From positions 1 to 64,000 of the forward strand of contig CALDSR010000010.1 of the NCBI GenBank assembly GCA_937924505.1: DNA of 64,000 nucleotides, read 5' to 3'. This document shows, piece after piece, positions 54,606-63,645 of the stretch. How positions within the stretch are numbered: position 1 is the stretch's first letter; the number at the start of each line of letters is the position of its first letter. This stretch comes from an uncultured Granulosicoccus sp. (GTDB lineage Bacteria; Pseudomonadota; Gammaproteobacteria; Granulosicoccales; Granulosicoccaceae). The notes below the pieces were generated by a model. That model worked only from the letters and a program-made list of their open reading frames with translations. It was not told where the DNA came from and ran no database searches. Both the position numbers and the translations under genes were made by a program.

Positions 54606-57152
54606 ATGAATTCTTCTTATCAGGCTGTTGTAATTGGTGGCGGTGTTGTTGGCTGCTCCGTCCTCTATCATCTTGCCCGTGAAGGCTGGACTGACGTACT
54701 GCTTATCGAGCGTTCCGAACTGACCTCGGGTTCGTCCTGGCATGCCGCTGGTGGTTTCCACACACTGAACGGTGACCCCAATGTCGCCAAACTACAGGCT
54801 TACACCGTATCGCTTTATAAAGAAATAGAGGCGCTTTCGGGTCAGTCTTGTAGTCTCCATTTGACCGGTGGCGTGATGATGGCCGACTCACAAGAGCGAA
54901 TGGATTTTCTCCGGCTGACCCACGCACGTGGGCGTTGCCTGGGTATGCAAACTGAACTGATTACACCATCAGAAGCGAAAGCCATGTTTCCACTGATGGA
55001 TGAATCACAGTTTATCGGTGCCTTATGGGACCCGGTTGAAGGGCATCTCGACCCGTCCGGAACGACACACGCCTACGCAAAGGCCGCGAAGGTGCTTGGT
55101 GCTGACATCGAGCTGCGTAATCGTGTCATGGAGCTCACACAGGCCAGTGACGGTACCTGGAACGTGGTCACTCAAAAAGGCACCGTCAAGACAGAGCATG
55201 TTGTTAATGCCGGTGGACTCTGGGCGCGAGAGGTCGGTCGCATGGCCGGGCTCGAGCTTCCCGTACTTGCGATGGAGCACATGTACCTGCTCACTGATGA
55301 GATGCCAGAGGTCACCGCGTTCAACCAGGAAATCGGTCGTGAACTTGTTGGTGTGATTGATTTCAAAGGCGAGATCTACACACGACAAGAACGCAATGGG
55401 TTGCTTCTGGGGACTTATGAGAAAGCCTGTAGACCCTGGTCCCCGGTCAAAACCCCTTGGGATTTTGGCCATGAGTTACTGGCCCCTGATCTGGATCGAA
55501 TTGCCCCATCGCTAGAGCTTGCCTTCAAACATTTTCCAGCATTTGAACATGCTGGCATCAAACAGGTGATTAATGGGCCGTTCACGTTTGCACCTGATGG
55601 CAATCCGTTGGTCGGACCGGTTCAAGGGCTGACCAACTATTGGTGTGCCTGTGCCGTCATGGCAGGCTTTTCACAAGGCGGTGGTGTCGGACACGCGCTG
55701 GCGAACTGGATGGTACACGGCGACCCGGGTTATGACCTGTGGGGAATGGATGTTACCCGCTTCGGCGATTGGGCGACTCTGCGCTATACCAATGCCAAGG
55801 TACGTGAAAACTATTCGCGTCGATTTTCGATCAGATTTCCGAATGAAGAGCTACCGGCCGCAAGACCACAGGAAACAACGCCACTCTATGACATCTACAA
55901 AAATCAGCTACATGCGGTGATGGGAGACAGCTGGGGGCTTGAGACGCCGTTGTGGTTTGCAAGCACTGCCGCTGAGGCGAAAGATGTTCTCAGCTTTCAT
56001 CGTTCAAACGATTTCCTTGCCATCGCGCATGAGGTTGAACAGTCACGTAACAGTGTCGGTGTTACAGAGATCGCCAATTTCGCGAAATACAAAATCAGTG
56101 GTCCCGGCGCTGAAGCGTTTTTGTCCAATCTCATGACAAACAGGATGCCGCCTGTCGGTCGCATTGTGTTGACGCCGATGCTTAATGAGGCTGGAAAATT
56201 AATTGGTGATTTCACAATAGCTAAAGCTACTGATGACATTTTTTATATGTGGGGGTCTATCTCCGCGCAGAAATACCATGTTCGTTGGATGGAATATCAC
56301 TTACCAAAAGATGGTTCAACATCCGTTCATGTTTACGGCACAGACCTGGTCGGTTTGTCCATTGTTGGCCCACACGCCCGCGATGTCTTGGCCGCGTTAT
56401 GCGATGTAGATGTGTCTAACGACGCTTTCCGATTCATGGACTATCGCGAATTCGATGTGAACGGGGCGCCCTGCCGCGTTAACAGAATAAGCTTCAGCGG
56501 CGATCTCGGCTACGAAATATGGATGCAGACTGGATATCAACGAAAAGTATATTCAGGGATCAAAGCTGCCGGTCTGCCCTTCGATATTATCGACTTTGGC
56601 ATGCGGGCCTTGTTATCCATGCGTCTTGAAAAAAACTATCCAACGTGGTCCGCCGAACTGCGGCCAATTTATGGTCCACTTGAAGCTGGTTTGAATCGCT
56701 TGGTCAAATTCGATAAACCTGAATTCATTGGAAAGGACGCGGCGAAAAATGAAGTTGAAAACGGTGGAACACTAAGACTCGTTTCATTTGTTGTCGACGC
56801 CACCACGGCCGATGTGATGGGCGATGAACCGATATGGGCCAAGAGTAAGCAGCCTGCTCCCGGTATTACCATGCCTCACGGCTTTGGTGCCAATCGATTT
56901 TTGGCCGATGGATCGGAAATTAATAGCGTTGATTCGCAGACCGACGGCGATTGGCGCGTGGTGGGCTGGGTGACGTCTGGCGGTTATGGTCACTACGTAC
57001 AGACCTCATTTGCACAAGGTTATATTCCTAAAGACCTAGCCACGATCACCGACGATGGTCGGTTTGAAATCGAAATTCTCGGGCAACGCCGGCCAGCAAG
57101 AATAATCTTGAAACCATTATTGGACCCAGAAGGGCTGCGTATGCGTTCTTGA
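54606..57152 (+). CDS. FAD-GcvT fusion dehydrogenase, second copy
   Basis: 848 aa. FAD domain start VVIGGGVVGCSVLYHLAREGW, likely covalent-FAD His in SSWHAAGGFHTLNGDPN, GFSQGGGVGHALANW near 365, then the GcvT half from about 430 to the end (VTEIANFAKYKISGPGAEAFL, GYEIWMQTGYQRKVYSG). It is only a distant paralogue of the enzyme at 46517. The family demethylates dimethylglycine/sarcosine-like substrates. It stands alone on the plus strand, near the FMN reductase, which may serve its electron balance, though this is speculative. Confidence 0.88.
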   Translation: MNSSYQAVVIGGGVVGCSVLYHLAREGWTDVLLIERSELTSGSSWHAAGGFHTLNGDPNVAKLQAYTVSLYKEIEALSGQSCSLHLTGGVMMADSQERMDFLRLTHARGRCLGMQTELITPSEAKAMFPLMDESQFIGALWDPVEGHLDPSGTTHAYAKAAKVLGADIELRNRVMELTQASDGTWNVVTQKGTVKTEHVVNAGGLWAREVGRMAGLELPVLAMEHMYLLTDEMPEVTAFNQEIGRELVGVIDFKGEIYTRQERNGLLLGTYEKACRPWSPVKTPWDFGHELLAPDLDRIAPSLELAFKHFPAFEHAGIKQVINGPFTFAPDGNPLVGPVQGLTNYWCACAVMAGFSQGGGVGHALANWMVHGDPGYDLWGMDVTRFGDWATLRYTNAKVRENYSRRFSIRFPNEELPAARPQETTPLYDIYKNQLHAVMGDSWGLETPLWFASTAAEAKDVLSFHRSNDFLAIAHEVEQSRNSVGVTEIANFAKYKISGPGAEAFLSNLMTNRMPPVGRIVLTPMLNEAGKLIGDFTIAKATDDIFYMWGSISAQKYHVRWMEYHLPKDGSTSVHVYGTDLVGLSIVGPHARDVLAALCDVDVSNDAFRFMDYREFDVNGAPCRVNRISFSGDLGYEIWMQTGYQRKVYSGIKAAGLPFDIIDFGMRALLSMRLEKNYPTWSAELRPIYGPLEAGLNRLVKFDKPEFIGKDAAKNEVENGGTLRLVSFVVDATTADVMGDEPIWAKSKQPAPGITMPHGFGANRFLADGSEINSVDSQTDGDWRVVGWVTSGGYGHYVQTSFAQGYIPKDLATITDDGRFEIEILGQRRPARIILKPLLDPEGLRMRS

Positions 57153-57169
57153 TATCGGGCGTCTCACGC

Positions 57170-57709
57170 TTACCCAATGCTCTGGAGCAATTTATCCATC
57201 AACTCTTGCAGGGTCTTTAAATACCGTTCATTATTCAATCGGCCGGTTTCATCGAACTCGCCATGCGCGCTAGACACCATCAATTCCGGACCGGTCAGGA
57301 GTCGTGGTTGAAATGGAGTCATCGCCAAGCGCAGTGAATACTGTGCACGCGCTCCGCCAGTACGTCCGGCAGCCGCTGACATAATGGCAACCGGCTTGTC
57401 CATCCAGGGATTGGAATCAATCCGACTGACCCAGTCCAGTGCGTTTTTGAGCACCCCTGACATCGCCTGATTGTATTCGGGTGTAGAGATGACAACTGCG
57501 TCGGCTGAATCTATTTGCTGATGAAGCGATAATGCCTGCTCAGGCACGCCATGCGCATTTTCTACATCACCGTTATACAGCGGCATATCTATATCCGCGA
57601 CAATCGCATCACACGATGTGCAGTGAACAGCCTCTTGCAACAGCTTACGATTAAACGAATCGGTACGCAGGGAGCCCGATATCATCAGGATGGATACTGG
57701 TTTTGTCAT
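57170..57709 (-). CDS. NADPH-dependent FMN reductase
   Basis: 179 aa flavodoxin-fold enzyme. GSLRTDSFNRKLLQEA (FMN phosphate loop) near 12, STPEYNQAMSGVLKNALDWVSR near 75-95 and the FMN loop AAAGRTGGARAQ near 112 match the SsuE/ChrR/azoreductase group. It reduces FMN or quinones with NAD(P)H. It converges on the FAD-GcvT gene with 17 bases between, and the TRAP genes lie upstream of it on the same strand. Confidence 0.88.
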   Translation of the reverse strand: MTKPVSILMISGSLRTDSFNRKLLQEAVHCTSCDAIVADIDMPLYNGDVENAHGVPEQALSLHQQIDSADAVVISTPEYNQAMSGVLKNALDWVSRIDSNPWMDKPVAIMSAAAGRTGGARAQYSLRLAMTPFQPRLLTGPELMVSSAHGEFDETGRLNNERYLKTLQELMDKLLQSIG

Positions 57710-57825
57710 TTGGTTTTTCTCTGGCTGTATCTACATGACGATCGACAAAATAAGCGGCGATATTGCCAATGCAACTTTCTGTGCCGAGTTCCTTCATGAT
57801 AGATCTCTATTCAAATTCCATACAG

Positions 57826-59148
57826 CTAATAAAAAGTGCGAAGCATAAACAATGTAATAGCTGGAAACATAACGAGAATGGCTGTACGAACGATATCGGA
57901 TAGTACAAAGGGCAAGACCGATTTATACGTTTCCATGATGCGAGTATCTGGATCCATCGCGTTGATGACAAACAGGTTCATGCCAACAGGTGGTGTAATC
58001 AAGCCGACCTCCACAACAATCAGCACCAGAATGCCAAACCAGATGGCTGTCTCTTCCGCAGTCAGTCCAAAGTCGAGCGATGAAATGATCGGAAAGAAAA
58101 TCGGTACGGTCAGCAATATCATTGAAAGGCTGTCCATGATGCAGCCAAATACCAGATAGAGACACAATATGATGGTCAGGATAAGCCACGGGCTGTAGCC
58201 CTGAGACACGATAAATGACGATACCTCTTGCGGCACCTGCGTCAAGGCCAGAAAAGAATTATAAAATCCCGCACCGAGCACAATCATGAAGATCATCGCC
58301 GTACTGATCGCGGTTGCCAATAGGGATTGGCGTAACGTGGCAAACGTCAGACCGCCGTTCAGCAATGCGATAATACCAGTACCTGCAGCGCCGACGGCTG
58401 CAGCTTCAGTTGGCGTAAACCAACCGAGATAAATCCCTCCGACCACCAGAAAAAACACCAGCAACACGGGCCAAACTTTTGCCAGGGCTTTGAATCGCAA
58501 GCGGTATGGCATACGTTGCATCACCTGCGCACTACCGGGTGAGAAATGCATATAGATCGAAATGGCAATCATATAACCGATTGCCGCCAATAGGCCGGGC
58601 ACAAACGCAGACAAAAACAACTTGGCGATATTTTGCTCGGTAAGGATGGCGTAAATCACCAGAACCACTGATGGCGGAATGAGTATGCCAAGTGTTCCTC
58701 CGGCGGCCAGAGTAGCAGTTGCAAGACCACCCGGGTAGCCGTAACGGCGCAATTCAGGTAACGCAACCTGCCCCATGGTTGCAGCCGTTGCTAGCGATGA
58801 GCCGCAGATAGACCCAAAACCTGCACAGGCACCGACCGATGCCATGGCGATACCACCCTTACGATGACCCAGCCAACTTTCAGCTGCTTTGAACAAGGAA
58901 GTCGACATGCCACCGAGCGTAGAGAACTGCCCCATCAGCAGGAATAGTGGCACGATGGACAAGGAATAACTTGAGAACGTACCAAACGTTTCCGTTTTGA
59001 GCCTTGCCAGCACAACCAGCCAACCACCGGTCACGAGTGCTGTCCCGCCAAGCCCACAGACCAGCATGGCGAGTCCGATGGGCATACGTAAAAAAATCAA
59101 TGCCATCAACACGGGCAATGACACGATGCCCAGTTCGAAGTTACTCAA
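57826..59148 (-). CDS. dctM: TRAP transporter large permease subunit
   Basis: 440 aa, 11-12 helices. I chose the TTG at 59148, which overlaps the small-subunit stop by 8 bases and gives the normal DctM length and N-terminus (SNFELGIVSLPVLMAL). An ATG at 59217 would overlap by 77 bases and add 23 unrelated residues. Hallmarks are GSICGSSLATAATMGQVALPE, GGTLGILIPPSVVLVIYAI and VEVGLITPPVGMNLFVI. It pairs with the small subunit and the receptor upstream. Confidence 0.93.
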   Translation of the reverse strand: MSNFELGIVSLPVLMALIFLRMPIGLAMLVCGLGGTALVTGGWLVVLARLKTETFGTFSSYSLSIVPLFLLMGQFSTLGGMSTSLFKAAESWLGHRKGGIAMASVGACAGFGSICGSSLATAATMGQVALPELRRYGYPGGLATATLAAGGTLGILIPPSVVLVIYAILTEQNIAKLFLSAFVPGLLAAIGYMIAISIYMHFSPGSAQVMQRMPYRLRFKALAKVWPVLLVFFLVVGGIYLGWFTPTEAAAVGAAGTGIIALLNGGLTFATLRQSLLATAISTAMIFMIVLGAGFYNSFLALTQVPQEVSSFIVSQGYSPWLILTIILCLYLVFGCIMDSLSMILLTVPIFFPIISSLDFGLTAEETAIWFGILVLIVVEVGLITPPVGMNLFVINAMDPDTRIMETYKSVLPFVLSDIVRTAILVMFPAITLFMLRTFY

Positions 59149-59746
59149 GGCTTGCGGTTCTCTGCTTGGAACCCGGCAGTCCAGAGTCAAGACCTGCGAC
59201 TTCCCGTGCCCTGGCATAGACGACGTAGGCGGCTATAAGGGTAGCGATCACGCTGGCTGCGGCACAAAAGGCAAAACCCCACCAAACGGGAAATTCGAGC
59301 AGGAATGTCGTTTCACCGTAGCGCATCTTGTCCGACATACCCACATAGAGTCGCCAGCTAATGACACAGAGAACGATGACAAACAGGATGTCCCAGATCA
59401 ATTCAAGCGTATCGCTGAATTTTTTCGGCAGTTTGGAGGTAAAGATATCGACTTGTGCATGACCACGATTGACCATACACCAGGGGAAAAAAGAAAATAT
59501 CGCAAAGGCGATGCCCACTTCGACAATTTCAAAATCACCATTGATGGGCCCAAACTTGATCAGCCATGATGCAAGTTCCGGCAAATGGCTTTCGACAAAA
59601 TCACTGTGCCCGAATGTGTTGATCAGTCGACCAGCGATGCTCAGGCTGGTCAGCACCACGAGCGCCAGTAGTACGAATCCTCCGACGATGGCCATCCATC
59701 GCGCAATCGCGTGCATGAATGTGCGCATAAAGTCGCTTGGAGTCAA
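59141..59746 (-). CDS. dctQ: TRAP transporter small permease subunit
   Basis: 201 aa, four helices (near 15-40, 75-95, 115-135 and 155-175). The pattern CMVNRGHAQVDIFTSKLPKKF is the DctQ signature (R-x-H-x-x-V/I-D). The start is TTG at 59746, or more likely ATG at 59728, because the TTG falls inside the T-run that follows the hairpin. The stop overlaps the large-subunit start. Confidence 0.9.
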   Translation of the reverse strand: MTPSDFMRTFMHAIARWMAIVGGFVLLALVVLTSLSIAGRLINTFGHSDFVESHLPELASWLIKFGPINGDFEIVEVGIAFAIFSFFPWCMVNRGHAQVDIFTSKLPKKFSDTLELIWDILFVIVLCVISWRLYVGMSDKMRYGETTFLLEFPVWWGFAFCAAASVIATLIAAYVVYARAREVAGLDSGLPGSKQRTASLE

Positions 59747-59780
59747 ATAAACAAACGGGCTTCACCAGGTTGTGGAGCCC
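59745..59780 (-). terminator. Terminator-like hairpin between dctP and dctQ
   Basis: On the minus strand GGGCTCCAC and GTGAAGCCC pair around a 6-base loop (59757-59780, one mismatch), followed by a T-rich run (9 T in 12). It begins about 21 bases after the receptor stop. It would let transcription end often after the receptor gene, as in the TAXI operon. Confidence 0.5.
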
Positions 59781-59800
59781 TGCGTTGATTATAGCGACTT

Positions 59801-60838
59801 CTAGTTCGAATATTTCTCGATCAAGGACTTGGCTTCATCGATCAAGGCTTGACCATCAATACCCTTTTTATCCATATCGGCAATCCAGTTTTCAACTACC
59901 GGGGCAACGGCGGCCTCCCACTCGGCTACCTGTTCATCATTTAATGTAATGATGTTGTTACCGTTGGCAACAGCAAGCTCTCTCGCCGGACCATCAGCGC
60001 CCTCTTGCGTCTTGCCAGCGAAGGCTGAAAATTCCATACCCGAGTTATCGTCAATTACCTTTTGCAAATCAGATGGCAGGCTTTCGTACTTTGCCTTGTT
60101 CATCGCCAGAACAAATGTCAATGTGTATAAGGCCCGGTTGCTGAATTCGGTGTGATTGCCAACCAACTCCGGCACCTTGAGTGCCGCGGTGACTTCCCAT
60201 GGAATGGTCGTCGCGTCAATGACACCTTTTGACAATCCTTCCGGGACTGCAGGTACTGGCATACCAACTGGGGTCGCACCCAACAAATCCATCATTTTAT
60301 TGACGGTACGGGAACCACCCCGAATCTTTACACCATTGAGATCTCCCGGGGTGACGATTGGCTCAGCGGAGTGAAACAATCCCGGACCATGAACCCAGGT
60401 GCCGAGAATCTTCAGATCCTTGAATTCGGTATCGCGCATTTCATTTTCGAACAACTCCCAATACGCACGTGAAACCGCTTCAGCGTTGGACATCATGAAC
60501 GGCATTTCGAATACTTCTGTGCGAGGGAAACGCCCCGGTGTATAACCGACAACCGTCCAGACAATATCAGCAACACCATCAATCGCTTGATCCATCAGTT
60601 CAGTAGGCTTTCCGCCCAACTGCATGGATGGATATCGATCCACTTTGATACGTCCCTCTGACGATGCTTCGACATTGTCTGCCCAGACATCGAGAATCAG
60701 TTTGGGCACATTTGCCTGCGCTGGCAGGAACTGATGTAGTTTCAAGGTAACATCAGCTGCCATCGCTGATGTTGAAGTGATGGCACCAAGGAGCGCTGTT
60801 ACGCCTAGAGCAGTTAATAAATTTTTTCGCCGAATCAC
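59801..60838 (-). CDS. dctP: TRAP transporter solute receptor, DctP family
   Basis: 345 aa periplasmic receptor. Signal peptide LLTALGVTALLGAITSTSAMA, cut before ADVTLK. Family stretches are LHQFLPAQANVPKLILDVWADNVEA, the anion-site Arg in GVKIRGGSRTVNKMMDLLGATPVGMP, and TIPWEV near 215. The start is GTG at 60838, supported by GGAGG 8 bases upstream. A promoter lies at 60883-60912. The substrate is an organic acid of unknown identity; amino or keto acids are plausible given the catabolic genes around it. Confidence 0.93.
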   Translation of the reverse strand: MIRRKNLLTALGVTALLGAITSTSAMAADVTLKLHQFLPAQANVPKLILDVWADNVEASSEGRIKVDRYPSMQLGGKPTELMDQAIDGVADIVWTVVGYTPGRFPRTEVFEMPFMMSNAEAVSRAYWELFENEMRDTEFKDLKILGTWVHGPGLFHSAEPIVTPGDLNGVKIRGGSRTVNKMMDLLGATPVGMPVPAVPEGLSKGVIDATTIPWEVTAALKVPELVGNHTEFSNRALYTLTFVLAMNKAKYESLPSDLQKVIDDNSGMEFSAFAGKTQEGADGPARELAVANGNNIITLNDEQVAEWEAAVAPVVENWIADMDKKGIDGQALIDEAKSLIEKYSN

Positions 60839-60882
60839 TTGTTTTTCCTCCGGTTTCTCGGGATGTATCCCTACTATCTAAT

Positions 60883-60912
60883 GATATACTGAAACAGTTG
60901 TGTCATTGTCAA
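60883..60912 (-). promoter_or_regulatory. Sigma-70-type promoter of the DctPQM operon
   Basis: On the minus strand TTGACA (60907-60912) and TATATC (60883-60888) are separated by 18 bases, and the start codon lies 45 bases downstream. The -35 box is a perfect match; the -10 box matches 4 of 6. Confidence 0.55.
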
Positions 60913-60975
60913 TGATTATGGCCTCACGGGCCCGCAGTTTAGCCATTTCCAATACCTTGCTCACGTAGGTCAGAT

Positions 60976-61809
60976 TCAGTAGGAGCGTATTTGATCTGCA
61001 CCTTTGTACAGAATGTCAGCATAGTTGGCATTCATTGCCTGGCGATTGGACAGCGCTTCCAGGTCAAGGTCATAACGTGGCCGTTCAATTTCAACAGTAT
61101 CGGCATCGTCGCGTTTGCGGCCACGACAATGCATCCATTGATTCAATCCGATGGTTTGTCGCACGTCATGCCGTGCATAAGACTGTAGCGCAAAGCCTAT
61201 GCGCCGTTCGGCTGATCTGTTGGGTTGGGAACCATGAATCACTTCGCAGTGGTGCACAGACATCTGACCGGGTTTCAAAATCAAATGGCTTGCCAATGAC
61301 TCATCAACATTATTGACCTTTTGCCCACGGGTCAGGATGTTGTCTTGTGCAAACGTATCTTCGTGCTCTTGTATGTGTGCATGATGACTACCGGGAATCA
61401 TACTCATACAACCGGTATCAAGATTGCTCGGCGTCAGTGCAATCCAGGGAGTAAGAAAGGTGTTCTTGTTCATGCCCATATACGTGGCATCCTGATGCCA
61501 GCTGACATAGTGCGATGTGTTGGGCTCCTTGATAAAAAGAACACTTGCCCACAATGAAAAATCAGCGCCGAGCAAATCTTCAACGACGTCGAGAACAATT
61601 GGATGGAAGGCTAACTCATCGAGAAAACTGAATGCCAGATGTGCATTGTTGCGATTTTCCGCATGAATAAGATCCGGATGATGTTTTTCCGCCTCTTCAA
61701 GCAGACCACGGTAGCGAGCCGCTTCTTCCTCGGACATGACATCGATCGGGCTAACAAATCCGGATTCCTGATAGTCCCGAATTTGCCCGGCAGTCAGATA
61801 CTTGGGCAT
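60976..61809 (-). CDS. Phytanoyl-CoA dioxygenase (PhyH) family protein
   Basis: 277 aa Fe(II)/2-oxoglutarate oxygenase. Iron ligands HQD in VSWHQDATYMG near 118 and His in EVIHGSQPNRS near 203; the 2-oxoglutarate Arg in ERRIGFALQSY. It begins PKYLTAGQIRDYQESGFVSP, a standard family opening that served to place the start of the paralogue at 19300. It shares its strand with the TRAP operon downstream, after a 137-base gap with its own promoter, so linkage is functional at most. The substrate is unknown. Confidence 0.88.
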   Translation of the reverse strand: MPKYLTAGQIRDYQESGFVSPIDVMSEEEAARYRGLLEEAEKHHPDLIHAENRNNAHLAFSFLDELAFHPIVLDVVEDLLGADFSLWASVLFIKEPNTSHYVSWHQDATYMGMNKNTFLTPWIALTPSNLDTGCMSMIPGSHHAHIQEHEDTFAQDNILTRGQKVNNVDESLASHLILKPGQMSVHHCEVIHGSQPNRSAERRIGFALQSYARHDVRQTIGLNQWMHCRGRKRDDADTVEIERPRYDLDLEALSNRQAMNANYADILYKGADQIRSY

Positions 61810-61909
61810 GTCGAATGAGCGTCCAGTTGTCGTGCACAGACACCGAATGTACGCGAAGCCTGCGCCGACTTCAATACATCAACACAGCACTTTCTGGACT
61901 TGAAATTCG

Positions 61910-62218
61910 TTACTTGAGTGAGACGATATCCGGTATTCCCTGCTCGTCCTCAGACTCTTGGATGTAGCGTGCCGGCACCTCATCCTTTTTCCGGCCACAG
62001 CCCGCAGGATCGGCACTTGCGCCGGAATCACTGTCGGATCCGGCAGTGGCCTGCTTCTGTCGCGAATCAGTCACATTACGGTCGCAGTCATCAGCCAATA
62101 CCGCCACAGAAGACGTCAGGGTTGTCGTGCCCACTAAAAATACGGCTCCCCGTCGCAGGAACGAGCGCCTGCCGGAACCGTCACGCACAACGAGGATATC
62201 CTTGTGTTTCTCACTCAT
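61910..62218 (-). CDS. Tat-exported small Cys-containing protein
   Basis: 102 aa. Twin-arginine motif GRRSFLRRG near residues 16-24, hydrophobic stretch AVFLVGTTTLTSSVAVLA and a cut before DDCDR. The mature part is about 60 residues, polar, with two Cys (DDCDRN and AGCGRKK). Only folded or cofactor-loaded proteins normally use Tat, so a bound cofactor is possible. No family is recognised. It stands on the minus strand before the PhyH gene. Confidence 0.65.
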   Translation of the reverse strand: MSEKHKDILVVRDGSGRRSFLRRGAVFLVGTTTLTSSVAVLADDCDRNVTDSRQKQATAGSDSDSGASADPAGCGRKKDEVPARYIQESEDEQGIPDIVSLK

Positions 62219-62359
62219 GGGTCAAATTTGTCCTCGATTTGCTGAGTTACAGAATTACCAATCCTGACGATAGCTGTCAAGTGTGATGCGCAGTTGTCAC
62301 ATACCACCTGACAAAAGAGCTTGGGTAACGCCGTCAGCAACTCAACGCAATGCTTGAAC

Positions 62360-63541
62360 TCAAACCAGTTCGGCGAGATTTTCGTTGATGAGCCTTGCGC
62401 CAAGCGCCTGCTGTTGATCAGCATCCAATCCAGCCCACTCGCGCAACATTATTTTTTGCCGATCCAGCAGAAACTCAACCGCACTGGCAACGGGTTCATG
62501 AAATTCCAGAATCTGACCGTGACACCGGACAATCAACCCATCAACAACTCTCGAGGTGCTGATGACTCTACCCGATAAAACCTGAATGACCGCCTCCGAG
62601 GTAAGTGTATTGCTTTCACTAATTCGATGAAGAAGCTTCTCGGTGTTCGGGACGCTGCTTAACGCCACGTCATCGCGCAAGGCATTAATGGCGCCTTGAA
62701 TCTGTAAGGGTGTCGAGTCGGCTATCAGGGCTTGCGCTTCGCTGGCAAGAAGCGCCAGGTCTCGCTCCCCCTGCCAGTCGGCTCGAGGGATGGATTGGCG
62801 AAGTTTTCGGCTATCACCCGTTTTCAGGTTCAAAAGCTTTTGTAACAAGTCGAGCCATGTAACCGCGTATACGCCCAATGTAATATGCAACGAAGATGTG
62901 TCCCCATCCGCTATCGCGTCGTGCATCATGCCGCGTGGAATATACAGAGTGTCGCCAGGTTCAAGACGCACGGCACTGGATTCACTTCCGGGCAGGTCAC
63001 GCTCTGCGTCAAACCGCTCCGAGGAAAGTGGCAAATAGGGTCCATGCCCATAAAATCTGAACGACTTGCACCCCTCGACTTGCAATATCAGCACATCGTG
63101 AGCATCGTAATGCGGATTGAAACCGCTTTGTCCGGCCTGAGACAAATACACATTAGTCTGACACTCAAGCTCCAGCGCAGATTGCATGGTTCGCTTCAGA
63201 TGAGCCAAGGGAGCATGTATCTCGTGAGCTTTGGACATGACAATGGTTGCACCGTCGGCATGTGCCTGCAGCAAACGGGTCGGCACTATCCTCTCATTCG
63301 CATCAAGGTAATGCTCTGGTATGAGACCGGGCGCGCCACCCGACAGCTGCACACCCGGGAAATGCAAGGCGGTATTACTGATCAAGGACTCAACATCGGC
63401 AACGCAAATATAACCAGAAAAATGATCGAGCTTGTTTCTGGACACGTGAAAGGGTCGCTGTTCCCAATATTCCGAGAAAAACGTCTCCATCGCAATCGAG
63501 CCGAATATACGGTGTACAAGAGCCTCTTCCGTGTCAAGCAT
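62360..63541 (-). CDS. Cupin-4 / JmjC-like oxygenase
   Basis: 393 aa. RIFGSIAMETFFSEYWEQRPFHVSR is the Cupin_4 opening (compare E. coli YcfD, RoxA). The iron ligands are H-x-D in NPHYDAHDV near 144 and a His in PRGMMHDAIADG near 208. The C-terminal third (about 280-393) looks like the winged-helix/dimer part. YcfD hydroxylates ribosomal protein L16. This protein may be a ribosomal oxygenase or a relative acting on another protein. Confidence 0.82.
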   Translation of the reverse strand: MLDTEEALVHRIFGSIAMETFFSEYWEQRPFHVSRNKLDHFSGYICVADVESLISNTALHFPGVQLSGGAPGLIPEHYLDANERIVPTRLLQAHADGATIVMSKAHEIHAPLAHLKRTMQSALELECQTNVYLSQAGQSGFNPHYDAHDVLILQVEGCKSFRFYGHGPYLPLSSERFDAERDLPGSESSAVRLEPGDTLYIPRGMMHDAIADGDTSSLHITLGVYAVTWLDLLQKLLNLKTGDSRKLRQSIPRADWQGERDLALLASEAQALIADSTPLQIQGAINALRDDVALSSVPNTEKLLHRISESNTLTSEAVIQVLSGRVISTSRVVDGLIVRCHGQILEFHEPVASAVEFLLDRQKIMLREWAGLDADQQQALGARLINENLAELV

Positions 63542-63645
63542 GTGTCTTACCCAGTAAAAAACTGCCCTCTAATGTAACGGATAAATCCGGTCGTTGGCAG
63601 CACCGTTGACACACACAACACTAACGACAATAAACAACGTCTCTT

